NCBI GenBank assembly: GCA_030145015.1
Contig: JAQYWI010000265.1
Span: 1-6,121, forward strand
Origin: Desulfobacterales bacterium
GTDB taxonomy: Bacteria > Desulfobacterota > Desulfobacteria > Desulfobacterales > JAHEIW01
Reading direction: 5' to 3'
DNA: 6,121 bases
The notes below the pieces were generated by a model. The model made no database searches. It was not told where the DNA came from and saw only the letters and a list, made by a program, of their open reading frames with translations. Every line of letters starts with the position of its first letter. Positions within the stretch are counted from its first letter, which is position 1. Shown one piece after another: positions 1 through 5,879 of this stretch. Made by a program: the position numbers and the translations under genes.

Positions 1-600
1 ATCTACTTCTATCTTCTTGGCCTCTTGATGAAGATCGATGGCGTCATTCTTACAGACGCCTTCGCAAATAAGACATTTCTTCTCTTTAAGGTAAAGACAG
101 TTTTCATCAATATATGTAATAAGCGGAATTGCTTGAGAGAAGTATACATGGACGGCTTTATTCGTCGATAAGTCTTGATTGTATGGATCAGGGACCTTGA
201 CCGGACAGTATTCTACACAAGTCGTACAACCCGTGCATTTGTCCTCTATTATATATCTGGGCTTTGTAATCAGGGTGGCCTTAAATTCTCCTGGTTCCCC
301 CTCTACACGCTCAACTTCAGTATAGGTCAAAACCTCTATGTTGGGATGCCGGCCGACCTCGACCAGTTTGGGCGAGAGTATTCACATAGAGCAGTCATTG
401 GTGGGAAAGGTCTTGTCAAGCTGGGCCATATGGCCGCCAATGCTCGGCCCCTTTTCAACTAAATAAACCTTATAACCTGTCGTGGCAAGATCAAGAGCGG
501 CTTGAATACCGCTGATCCCTCCACCGACAATCAGAACATCTCCAAAATTGCTGTCCGTGGGACTGTCAAAAAAATTTTCTTCAACTCGTTCGTTTTCCAC
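1..600 (-). CDS. bamE: BamE, HdrA-like FAD/Fe-S subunit of class II benzoyl-CoA reductase, selenoprotein, 3' end outside window
   Basis: An HdrA-family flavoprotein, expected to carry the FAD where electrons are split between the BamBCD branch and a second partner. The visible 200 codons show a Rossmann FAD motif VGGGISG (residues 25-31), the HdrA signature [18 protein letters not shown] (55-72), an in-frame TGA read as Sec73, ILSPKLVE directly after it, a ferredoxin motif C122-C125-C128-C132P and a second Cys set C168, C176, C179, C183. The frame is open to base 1, so the C-terminus is missing here. The start is GTG (600-598) with AAGGA about 10 bases upstream; a TGA at 618-616 blocks any longer in-frame start. 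Only about 22 residues precede the FAD fold, so the N-terminal domain of long HdrA proteins is absent. It follows bamD after 33 bases, probably co-transcribed. A gene-finder ignoring Sec would report only 72 residues. A disrupted HdrA gene is the alternative, but the intact frame after the TGA argues against it. Confidence 0.9.
357..384 (-). promoter_or_regulatory. UGA selenocysteine codon with candidate bacterial SECIS hairpin
   Basis: The TGA is at 384-382. Four bases later the mRNA can fold UCUCG (377-373) against CGAGG (361-357), ending in one U-G wobble. Inside this, after a mismatch, CC (371-370) can pair with GG (364-363) around the loop AAACU. The GGU on the 3' side of the loop region lies 18-20 bases after the UGA, within the range usual for bacterial SECIS elements. 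The amino-acid context [12 protein letters not shown] is the known Cys/Sec position of HdrA. The recoding call rests mainly on this context; the hairpin was folded by eye. Confidence 0.78.
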
Positions 601-633
601 TTTTCTTTGTCCTTTTCAGGTTTCTTCGTTCAC

Positions 634-1785
634 TTAAATCACTTCCTGGATAATTTCTGTGATGTCCTTAATCTCCAAGACTTCGTCATACTCCAGGTTT
701 AACCTGCTTTCCTCAAAATTGGTGATGCAATATGGGCAGGCAGTAACCAGCACCTCAGCGCCAGCCTCATGCGCTTGTTTTAATCTGAGATCGGAGAATC
801 TTTCAGCCTGGGGCGTGTCCATCCAGATCCTGCCGCCACCGCCTCCGCAACACAGACTATTTTCCCGCGAATCAGGCATCTCAATCAGTTCTAAACCCGG
901 TATCTTCTTTAAAACGTCTCGGGGTTCGTCATATATGCCATTATGTCGACCCAGGTAACATGGGTCATGATAAGTGACTTTCTTCCCATACGCCTTGGTG
1001 AGCTCAAGTTTCCCCGCATTAATAAGCTGGGATAAATATTGGGAGATATGAACGACCTCAAAGTTCACCATAAATTCGGGGTACTCGTTTTTAAAGGTGT
1101 GGTAGCAATGCGGGGAAGAGACAAAAATCTTTTTCACGCCATTATCGATAAAGTTTTTGATGTTTGCCCGGGCCGAATTTTTGAATACTTTTTCACTTCC
1201 CGTCTTGCGAATGCTTTCGCCACAGCAACTGTCTTTGGTGCCAAGAATCCCAAAATTCACTCCTGTCCTGTTAAGGATATCGGCTGTGGCAGCACCTACC
1301 TTTTTCATTCGGGGGTCATAGGTGAGGTAGCAGCAGGCAAAAAATAAAACTTCCATCCCCTCGGCGAACGGTTTGACAGACAGACCTTCCGCCCAATCCG
1401 CCCTCTTTTTCCGTTCTCCCTGCAAGGGGTTGCCTTCAGAAATGATGCTTGCTCTCGCGGTGCGGGCAGAACGGACAGAAGCAGGAAAAACCTCATATTC
1501 CGAAGCGAACCTGCGTAAGGATACCCCAATTTCTATCTGTTTTACTTCCCTGGGGCACTCCTGAGGGCACATCCCGCAGGTCGTACAACGCCATATATCC
1601 TCATCTTCTACCTCGGTCAAACCAAAGGCGGCCTCTCGGATTATCTTGCGTATGCTAAAGGTTCTAACCTTATTCCACGGGCAAACCGTATCGCATAATC
1701 CGCATTGATAGCAAAATTTGTAGGCTGCTCCACCGGCCTCTTTGATCTCATCTAATACTTCTTGGAAGGGGGCTACTGTCTCCAC
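634..1785 (-). CDS. bamD: BamD, HdrD-like Fe-S subunit (HdrC-HdrB fusion type) of class II benzoyl-CoA reductase
   Basis: A 383-residue electron-transfer subunit with the layout of HdrD, that is an HdrC-like part joined to an HdrB-like part. The N-terminus has two [4Fe-4S] ferredoxin motifs: C25-C28-C31-C35P and C67-C70-C73-C77P. Two cysteine-rich CCG domains follow: C151-C152, C187-C188-G and C227 in the first; C276, C312-C313-G, C350 and C353 in the second. In HdrB such domains bind non-cubane [4Fe-4S] clusters. In the Bam complex it should link the BamBC core to flavoprotein BamE. Known BamD proteins open in the same way, with a KFCYQCGLCDTVCPWN-type motif. The start is GTG (1785-1783), with GAGGA about 12 bases upstream, a long spacing; I see no better in-frame ATG. 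It ends 33 bases before bamE. Upstream it is separated from bamC by an inserted repeat. (Fe-S)-binding HdrD-like proteins are widespread, so the Bam assignment leans on the neighbours. Confidence 0.94.
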   Translation of the reverse strand: METVAPFQEVLDEIKEAGGAAYKFCYQCGLCDTVCPWNKVRTFSIRKIIREAAFGLTEVEDEDIWRCTTCGMCPQECPREVKQIEIGVSLRRFASEYEVFPASVRSARTARASIISEGNPLQGERKKRADWAEGLSVKPFAEGMEVLFFACCYLTYDPRMKKVGAATADILNRTGVNFGILGTKDSCCGESIRKTGSEKVFKNSARANIKNFIDNGVKKIFVSSPHCYHTFKNEYPEFMVNFEVVHISQYLSQLINAGKLELTKAYGKKVTYHDPCYLGRHNGIYDEPRDVLKKIPGLELIEMPDSRENSLCCGGGGGRIWMDTPQAERFSDLRLKQAHEAGAEVLVTACPYCITNFEESRLNLEYDEVLEIKDITEIIQEVI

Positions 1786-1820
1786 TGTTTTTATAAATCC
1801 TCTTTGTTTTTCGTATTTTT

Positions 1821-1972
1821 CAGAAGTGGTTTCAAAAACTCAGATCGCGCCGAAGATGGAGGTGCGGGCCGAAGAAAAAGCGCAGTCCGCCACACATTCT
1901 GGCGGATGAGCATTTTAAGGAGGTCCGCAACGAAGATATTCGGTGTTAAATGAGGTTTTGAAACCACTTCTA
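1821..1972. mobile_element. MITE-like element with 22-bp terminal inverted repeats between bamC and bamD
   Basis: The ends at 1821-1842 and 1972-1951 are inverted repeats that match at 20 of 22 positions, with the core AGAAGTGGTTTCAAAA identical in both. The 152-bp unit has no long ORF. Inside are further hairpins, for example TCCGCC (1886-1891) with GGCGGA (1901-1906), and GCGCC with GGTGC near 1848-1865. Length, terminal repeats and lack of coding capacity fit a miniature inverted-repeat element. The outer dinucleotides are CA on the left and TA on the right, which could be a decayed TA target duplication as made by IS630/Tc1-type transposases (inference). The right-hand repeat overlaps the bamC stop codon. 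Transcribed through, the ends would form a long stem between the bamC and bamD messages. Confidence 0.72.
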
Positions 1973-2515
1973 GTCCTTCTTCGACATTCTGGCAATGGCA
2001 TCCGTTACCTTCTTCACCCCATGTTTTTTTGCCAATGATTCCAATCCGACCTCAAGCTCCTCCCGAGTCGGTTCTTCTTCGCCCTCCTCTTCCCTTTCTT
2101 CGTAAGTCAGAGCGTCATGTGGGCACACCTGGACACACATGGGCTCTTCTAAAGGCGGATCGTCTTCGCACATATCGCATTTTAGCGGCAGACCGGAATC
2201 GGGTTCTTTGAAAAGATCCCTGGACGGGCAGGAAACCCCGCAGAAGCTGCACTGTCTGTATTGCTTTCCATTAATCGTATACGTATGTCTGCCGGTACAT
2301 TCAGCCGGCGTATAATCACCGGCGCGTATCGGGACATAACAATCGTTCAGCTCATCTATAACCACCCGAATCCGGGATCTGGCCGGATTTATGCTGCTAT
2401 ATTTCGGTGTAGCGTGAAATGCAGAGCAGGCGATCTCACATGCCCGGCAACCAATGCATTTATCCAGATCGACTTTTATTTGTTTAACTATTTTCTTTTC
2501 TGACCCATCCGTCAC
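1970..2515 (-). CDS. bamC: BamC, ferredoxin-like Fe-S subunit of class II benzoyl-CoA reductase
   Basis: A 181-residue soluble Fe-S protein that passes electrons to the tungsten subunit BamB; BamBC is the isolated catalytic core in Geobacter. The cysteines fit three [4Fe-4S] clusters: C20-C23-C26-C30 near the N-terminus, C89-C92-C96P in the middle, and C113-C116 with C127-C131P. C73 may supply a missing ligand. It resembles the HycB/AOR-associated ferredoxin subunits. Residues 138-160 are very rich in Glu and the C-terminus ends in a Lys-rich helix. The start is GTG (2515-2513) with a good AGGGAG eight bases upstream; no in-frame ATG lies nearby. The stop TAG (1972-1970) is the first three bases of the adjoining inverted-repeat element, so the last residues or the stop may have been changed by that insertion. 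It is separated by 323 bases from bamB and 184 from bamD, unusually loose spacing for one operon. Confidence 0.93.
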   Translation of the reverse strand: MTDGSEKKIVKQIKVDLDKCIGCRACEIACSAFHATPKYSSINPARSRIRVVIDELNDCYVPIRAGDYTPAECTGRHTYTINGKQYRQCSFCGVSCPSRDLFKEPDSGLPLKCDMCEDDPPLEEPMCVQVCPHDALTYEEREEEGEEEPTREELEVGLESLAKKHGVKKVTDAIARMSKKD

Positions 2516-2613
2516 GGTTACGACTCCCTTCTTTTTATTCCAGCATCGAATACCTGGTCCTCAGAGCGAGGTCAGATTTAATTGGCTCTGCCTTAAGTAA
2601 TGTGAATACTCTA

Positions 2614-2771
2614 AATGCGAAGCACGAAATCCGAAACAATATTTAATGACCAAAATTCAAATGATCCAAACAATAGGCGTATCTGAAATCGCGAATATGA
2701 ATTTGTTTTGGTCATTAGGATTTTTTATATTTGAATTTGTTTCGAATTTCGAAATTCGGATTTCGAATTTT
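2614..2771. repeat. AT-rich imperfect palindromic intergenic repeat between bamB and bamC
   Basis: Two arms fold back on each other. AATGACCAAAA (2645-2655) is the exact reverse complement of 2706-2716, and CGAAATCCGAAAC (2625-2637) matches the reverse complement of 2739-2751 at 12 of 13 positions. The right arm also contains short internal repeats of TTCGAATTTCG type (2741-2769). The unit is non-coding and far more AT-rich than the flanking genes. It looks like a dispersed intergenic palindromic repeat of the kind common in Desulfobacterota genomes. That comparison is from memory and not checked. The rest of the 323-base gap (2516-2613 and 2772-2838) holds only the bamC ribosome binding site and the hairpin after bamB. 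Confidence 0.6.
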
Positions 2772-2817
2772 GCCAATCGCATGTGCTTATATCATACCTT
2801 CTGGGCTTAGACCAAAG

Positions 2818-2834
2818 CCGACCGCTGGGGTCGG
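2818..2834 (-). terminator. hairpin just after the bamB stop, weak terminator or processing signal
   Basis: On the minus strand CCGACC, a five-base loop and GGTCGG form a perfect 6-bp GC-rich stem that starts four bases after the bamB TAA. The bases that follow are CTTTGGTCT, a poor U-tract, so strong Rho-independent termination is doubtful. Partial termination, or protection of the bamB message from 3' decay so that bamB is made in excess of bamCDE, is possible. Confidence 0.45.
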
Positions 2835-2838
2835 ATAT

Positions 2839-4794
2839 TTAGTTCTGCTCTTTTTCCGCCGAAGCCCCTTTGGTAGAAGCACCTTCACTATCTGTCAGGA
2901 TACCCCTCTCCAGGAAGTCTTCGCTCACGTAATCCAGGCCCAGTTCGTCCAGCGTTTCTTTGGTCGGAATGCCGTCATTGTTCCACCCCTTGAATTCATA
3001 ATAGGCGTCAAGCAATTTGGTTTCTATCTCAGGATCTCTTATCTTCCAGTGGTCCTCAGGAGGCTTCTCATCACTTCTTCTTAAGCCTCTTCTGATATTA
3101 AGGGCCCTAACCAGCGTTCGGTTTCTTCTGCCTATTTCCCAGAGTGCGTCGGTATCAATATCCATCCCGGTGGCATGCGAGATGAAATCAGGTAAATTAT
3201 AAAGGTGATACGGAGGCCTCCCGCCGAATTGGCCTCTAAATGACGACAAAAAGGCGCAGGTCCCGATGGCGTCATCAATATAATGCATCGTCTCATTCCA
3301 ATCGGTAATGTTGACAGACGCTTCAATCGATGGATGTGTGCGTGGCTCCCATTCAGCGAACCATTTTTTAAACTTTTCAGGCGCTGCGTCCCAATTCTTG
3401 ACAAACGCTTCCCTCTCTTTCTTATCTGCAATGGGTGCCTGGGGGTAGGACCCTTCGACCTGGGTGATACACATCTTCTCACCGGTGGCATACATAAGGA
3501 AATAGGGGTAATTTATCATTTTCAGCTTGAGCGGCACCTGCTCAAATTTTTTCATGGTATTGTGATCATATTCTTCTGCGCCTTTACCAATCTGTCGGGC
3601 TGCCCAATAAACACCGTTGGCTAAAGCATCGCCAACCCCTTCCCGCCGAACAATTTTTTCAACCAGATAGAAAAATCTTTCCCCGGAATCGGACGGAAAT
3701 CCGGGCAGATCCTTGTCGGTTAAAATGCCGGCTTCGTAAAGTTCGATGGCAAAGGCGAGAAGTTGCGGCGTTGAGAATCCGTCCAGTCCGTACTCCTGGG
3801 TAACGCCAAGGATATCATAATTAAAATCCAGCTCTTTATAAGCCGCCATCGCATAGGTCAGTTTGCTGTAGCATTTTAAGAAATAGGTTGGCCGTCCCGG
3901 GTAGGAAATCGCTTGATGGCAATCCTTCGGACAGTTATAACAGGCCGTCCATCGAAGCCGTACACTGTCGCTAATCGCCGCCCACTTCTCTTCAAGTTCT
4001 TTGTTCCAATACCCTTTCTGGCGCTCACGCGCATTGCCCCATGCGAAATTATTGACGTGCCACTCTTCGTCATCCTCATGTAAAAAAACATCCCCACAAT
4101 ACGGGTTATCATAAATTGCCTGATACATGGGGTTGCATAACTCAAAAAGTTCAGCCGGTCGGGCAACATTGATGTCCTTTGTTCCACGAACAGCGATCGC
4201 TTTTAACTTTTTATCTCCCATGATCACCCCTACCCCTCGAGAGGCGCTGGAGTTGGCGTGTTCGATGGTAGACAGATATACCCTGTTTTCAGCGGCCAGG
4301 CCGATAGCGGCCACCTGGGCTTCGGGTTCCTTCAACTCCTCCTTGATGAGTTCACCGGCTTCCAGAGCCCCTATGCCCTGGAGATGGCCGGCATCGCGTA
4401 TTTCGACTTTGTCATTGTGTATCCACAAATAAACCAGGTCGGAGGCCTTACCGCGAATGACGATTTTGTCGTACCCGGCATGTTTCAGTTCCGGTCCAAA
4501 AAATCCGCCAAACAATGAATGTGAATACAGGTTTGTCTGGGGAGAAAAGGTATCGACAGCGGTACGATTGGCACCGGGTATCGGTGTTGAAAGTAAAAGA
4601 CCGCTGCTGAATATGAGTAGATTATCGGGAGAAAAGGGTTCAACTTCAGGAGGAACCCTGTCCCAAAGTATCTTCGCGGCAGTACCCTGACCCCCCAGAT
4701 GAAGTTCGGTCAATTTTGGATCGGTTGCTACCCGCTCAATGCTTCTGCGGGATAGATCAATTTCTAAATTAAATCCTGTCTCTGCGTGCCTCAT
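2839..4794 (-). CDS. bamB: BamB, tungsten-containing catalytic subunit of class II benzoyl-CoA reductase (aldehyde ferredoxin oxidoreductase family)
   Basis: The 651-residue active-site subunit, cytoplasmic, reducing benzoyl-CoA to cyclohexa-1,5-diene-1-carbonyl-CoA without ATP; Geobacter BamB is almost the same length. The AOR-type N-terminal domain carries GGQGTAAKILWDRVPPEVEP (34-53) and PGANR (73-77). The [4Fe-4S] ligands of the AOR family are present: C285-C288-C292 plus C513 in DAIGTC (508-513). C308 in LKCYSKLTY lines up with the cysteine that, as I recall, ligates tungsten in the Geobacter structure, and H246 in EEWHVNNFAWGN lines up with an active-site histidine. The C-terminus keeps NIRRGLRRSDEKPPEDHW (566-583), then ends in a low-complexity tail of about 18 residues. 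The start ATG (4794-4792) has AAGGGG about eight bases upstream. It is the first gene of the cluster, behind its own promoter and operator-like repeats. The sequence matches BamB rather than a generic aldehyde oxidoreductase along the whole length, as far as memory allows. Confidence 0.95.
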   Translation of the reverse strand: MRHAETGFNLEIDLSRRSIERVATDPKLTELHLGGQGTAAKILWDRVPPEVEPFSPDNLLIFSSGLLLSTPIPGANRTAVDTFSPQTNLYSHSLFGGFFGPELKHAGYDKIVIRGKASDLVYLWIHNDKVEIRDAGHLQGIGALEAGELIKEELKEPEAQVAAIGLAAENRVYLSTIEHANSSASRGVGVIMGDKKLKAIAVRGTKDINVARPAELFELCNPMYQAIYDNPYCGDVFLHEDDEEWHVNNFAWGNARERQKGYWNKELEEKWAAISDSVRLRWTACYNCPKDCHQAISYPGRPTYFLKCYSKLTYAMAAYKELDFNYDILGVTQEYGLDGFSTPQLLAFAIELYEAGILTDKDLPGFPSDSGERFFYLVEKIVRREGVGDALANGVYWAARQIGKGAEEYDHNTMKKFEQVPLKLKMINYPYFLMYATGEKMCITQVEGSYPQAPIADKKEREAFVKNWDAAPEKFKKWFAEWEPRTHPSIEASVNITDWNETMHYIDDAIGTCAFLSSFRGQFGGRPPYHLYNLPDFISHATGMDIDTDALWEIGRRNRTLVRALNIRRGLRRSDEKPPEDHWKIRDPEIETKLLDAYYEFKGWNNDGIPTKETLDELGLDYVSEDFLERGILTDSEGASTKGASAEKEQN

Positions 4795-4908
4795 TTTTTT
4801 CCCCTTCTAGATTACCTGAATCCGTGGCATACGTTTTGATTAATTATGGGTTACACGCACTTAATCCAAAACGGCCTTCACCCGTCGGATGGAGGTTGAT
4901 ACTTAAAA

Positions 4909-4941
4909 TGTGATTACAATGTAGCTATATTGTAATTACAA
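4909..4941. promoter_or_regulatory. operator-like array upstream of bamB: three tandem 11-bp repeats forming a near-perfect dyad
   Basis: On the plus strand three 11-bp units follow each other with no spacer, consensus TGTARYTAYAA. The outer ones are TGTGATTACAA and TGTAATTACAA. The array is also a dyad: 4909-4920 and 4929-4940 are inverted repeats matching at 11 of 12 positions around a central TAGCTA. It covers the spacer and -10 box of the predicted bamB promoter, so a protein bound here would be expected to repress. The 11-bp spacing is about one helical turn and puts all units on one face of the DNA. No regulator gene for it is identified. Confidence 0.65.
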
Positions 4942-4946
4942 GTCAA
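4918..4946 (-). promoter_or_regulatory. sigma70-type promoter for bamB
   Basis: On the minus strand TTGACT (4946-4941) and TACATT (4923-4918) are separated by exactly 17 bases, close to the consensus. Transcription would start near 4911 and leave a leader of about 115 bases before the bamB ATG. In the leader, ACGG and CCGT near 4870-4890 can form only a weak hairpin, and I see no recognised riboswitch. I saw no sigma54 site here. Confidence 0.6.
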
Positions 4947-5010
4947 GAAAAAAGTATATTTTTGTAAAAGCCATTGAATTTTTTCGAAAAGGGAATTTAT
5001 TCCACTGCGT

Positions 5011-5103
5011 TCACCTGGCAGCCGTAATGATTTTCTGGATATGAAGCACCTGCTCGAGGTCTTCGATGCCCAATTTGCGTATCTTGATTGATTTAAAGGC
5101 CAT
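5011..5103 (-). pseudogene. 30-codon stub resembling the N-terminus of a GNAT acetyltransferase
   Basis: The reading frame starts ATG (5103-5101) behind a purine-rich GGGAG and stops at TGA (5013-5011). The 30 residues include IKIRKLGIEDLEQVLHIQK, the beta1-alpha1 start typical of GNAT family acetyltransferases, which normally run to about 150 residues. No frame continues the domain between the stop and the bamB promoter at 4946, so the remainder seems deleted and not merely shifted. It begins 11 bases after the DUF2080 gene and was probably part of the same transcript. A genuine 30-residue peptide cannot be excluded. The GNAT call rests on a short segment. Confidence 0.5.
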
Positions 5104-5114
5104 CCCTCTCTCCC

Positions 5115-5315
5115 TCAATCGACACGAATGATTTTGACGTGCTTGCCCACCCAATCCAAAGGCAAGTAGACCCGGCCGGTGTTTCCGCTCCGTTTGACTT
5201 CCTTTTCGATCATCTCTTCCCCGAAGATGCCGAATTTGGTCTTGGGGGGCTTACCGGGATCTTCCAGCTTCCCGCTGATCTCTTTCAGGCCTATTTCTCT
5301 TTTAGGGGCGGCCAT
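5115..5315 (-). CDS. small DUF2080-type, AbrB-like protein (transposon-associated family)
   Basis: A 66-residue protein. Its C-terminal half, with MIEKEVKRSGNTGRVYLPLD (35-54) and then WVGKHVKII (55-63), matches the pattern of DUF2080 proteins, small proteins often listed as transposon-encoded. The SGNTGRVYLP-W-VGK layout recalls the swapped-hairpin AbrB/MazE fold, a DNA-binding fold of antitoxins and transition-state regulators; that link is inference. The N-terminal 34 residues are rich in Lys, Pro and Gly and may be a flexible tail. A longer frame begins at 5387, but ATG 5315 is chosen because AGGAG lies five bases before it. A consensus promoter and an 11-bp repeat array lie upstream, and the GNAT stub follows after 11 bases. 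No toxin partner or transposase is visible. Its own function is not known to me. Confidence 0.68.
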   Translation of the reverse strand: MAAPKREIGLKEISGKLEDPGKPPKTKFGIFGEEMIEKEVKRSGNTGRVYLPLDWVGKHVKIIRVD

Positions 5316-5326
5316 ATTCTCTCCTA
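5316..5326 (-). promoter_or_regulatory. ribosome binding site that sets the DUF2080 start
   Basis: AGGAG (5325-5321) is five bases before ATG 5315. It overlaps the TAG stop of the small ORF upstream, which would allow translational coupling if that ORF is translated. Confidence 0.6.
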
Positions 5327-5467
5327 GTTGGCGGAACGCGTTGATTTCCTCTCCGGGCCCGCATCCACCGGTGTTCCAGGTTGGCACTGGCCGAATTCCC
5401 GGTGACGGCAGGGTGGCTCTGTAAAGCGATCGAATTTCTTTATGATTTTAGTGACGATCCGCGCCAT
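5324..5467 (-). CDS. doubtful 47-residue ORF upstream of the DUF2080 gene
   Basis: The frame starts ATG (5467-5465) and ends TAG (5326-5324), eight bases before the DUF2080 ATG. It encodes a basic peptide beginning MARIVTKIIKKFDRF with CRHREFGQC in the middle (C20, H22, C28). It has no family I recognise and no clear ribosome binding site, only AGGG directly against the ATG. It lies downstream of a consensus promoter and its stop overlaps the next gene's ribosome binding site, which is the only reason to list it. It may simply be leader sequence. Confidence 0.25.
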   Translation of the reverse strand: MARIVTKIIKKFDRFTEPPCRHREFGQCQPGTPVDAGPERKSTRSAN

Positions 5468-5490
5468 CCCTATGCTCGGGGCGGCGAGTC

Positions 5491-5534
5491 TCCGGCTATA
5501 ATCTAACTATAATTTAGCTATAAAGTAGCCAAAG
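5491..5534. promoter_or_regulatory. second 11-bp-period repeat array, in the leader of the DUF2080 transcript
   Basis: On the plus strand 11-bp units start at 5491, 5502 and 5513, with a degenerate fourth at 5524; consensus TNTARCTATAA. The unit TTTAGCTATAA matches the middle unit of the bamB array (TGTAGCTATAT) at 9 of 11 positions. The array begins about nine bases before the -10 box of the predicted minus-strand promoter (in genome order) and so covers the start of the transcript, a place suited to repression. Plus-strand TATAAT strings inside it could mimic -10 boxes, but no plus-strand -35 box or gene accompanies them. Confidence 0.5.
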
Positions 5535-5542
5535 AGAAAAAA

Positions 5543-5571
5543 TTTATAGGAAGTTCGCCGGAATTTGTCAA
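5543..5571 (-). promoter_or_regulatory. consensus sigma70-type promoter for the DUF2080 transcript
   Basis: TTGACA (5571-5566) and TATAAA (5548-5543) are 17 bases apart on the minus strand. The start point would be near 5536, leaving a leader of about 220 bases before DUF2080, or about 70 before the doubtful 47-residue ORF. Confidence 0.65.
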
Positions 5572-5835
5572 GGAAAAAACTCATCGGACGGGAGGGCGGA
5601 ATTCAGGGATCGGTGGCGGACTTTTCCGGGGGCCGGGCCCAGGATCCCCGGGGATCATACTCCCGGATCAGCGCCAGTCCCGCGGTCCCACCGCCATTCC
5701 CCACCGCAGCTGAACCCGAATAGAAGGGGAACGTTCGTGCATAATATGCTTAAAATCTGATAGTATAGCGGGATTACCTCAAAGCCACTGAGGTGGTCAT
5801 GCAAAGAACCGGAGGGAATAGACGCTAACTTTTTT
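5572..5835. other. non-coding stretch, GC-rich on its left side, no gene recognised
   Basis: Bases 5572-5720 are GC-rich and 5740-5835 more balanced. Open frames here have no ribosome binding site and no recognisable domain. One small stem, ACCTCA (5776-5781) with TGAGGT (5789-5794) around a seven-base loop, is present. The base composition suggests remnants of former coding DNA, but I cannot name a source. Confidence 0.4.
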
Positions 5836-5864
5836 TTGACAACCAGCAAGCACATTTTTATTAA
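5836..5864 (+). promoter_or_regulatory. promoter-like sequence on the plus strand
   Basis: TTGACA (5836-5841) and TATTAA (5859-5864) are 17 bases apart. A perfect inverted repeat follows at 5880-5907. No convincing plus-strand gene lies downstream within the window, so the promoter either serves something lost or beyond the edge, or is chance in AT-rich DNA. Confidence 0.4.
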
Positions 5865-5879
5865 ATAGTATCTAAATTT

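Noticed and set aside
175..462. 95-codon plus-strand ORF opposite bamE
   Set aside because: It is the reverse-strand shadow of the HdrA-like frame, which has clear motifs; the plus frame has no domain and no ribosome binding site.
382..600. bamE as a frame-disrupted pseudogene ending at the TGA
   Set aside because: The stop is at the exact Cys/Sec position of HdrA and the downstream frame is intact with both Cys clusters; a random nonsense mutation there is less likely.
1305..1529. 74-codon minus-strand ORF inside bamD
   Set aside because: Alternate-frame shadow of bamD without any motif.
3132..3491. 119-codon minus-strand ORF inside bamB, and plus-strand ORFs over bamB such as 3283-3624 and 4127-4432
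   Set aside because: All overlap the well-supported bamB frame and encode no recognisable motif.
5383..5399. TTGGCAC in a sigma54-like arrangement
   Set aside because: The required GC element 10-11 bases downstream is missing and no gene is positioned for it.
5603..5730. Minus-strand frame with SAAVGNGGGTAGLALI, faintly like the glycine loop near the C-terminus of thiolases
   Set aside because: No start codon in frame, very short, lacks the catalytic Cys context, and the likeness is only to a Gly-rich stretch.
5765..5830. Possible GEMM-like (cyclic dinucleotide) riboswitch, from GCAAAG-ACCGG after a small hairpin
   Set aside because: The first conserved strand and the second helix with its tetraloop receptor are absent, and no gene follows.
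5655..5855. 66-codon minus-strand ORF
   Set aside because: No ribosome binding site, no recognisable family, and composition shifts from AT-rich to GC-rich within it.
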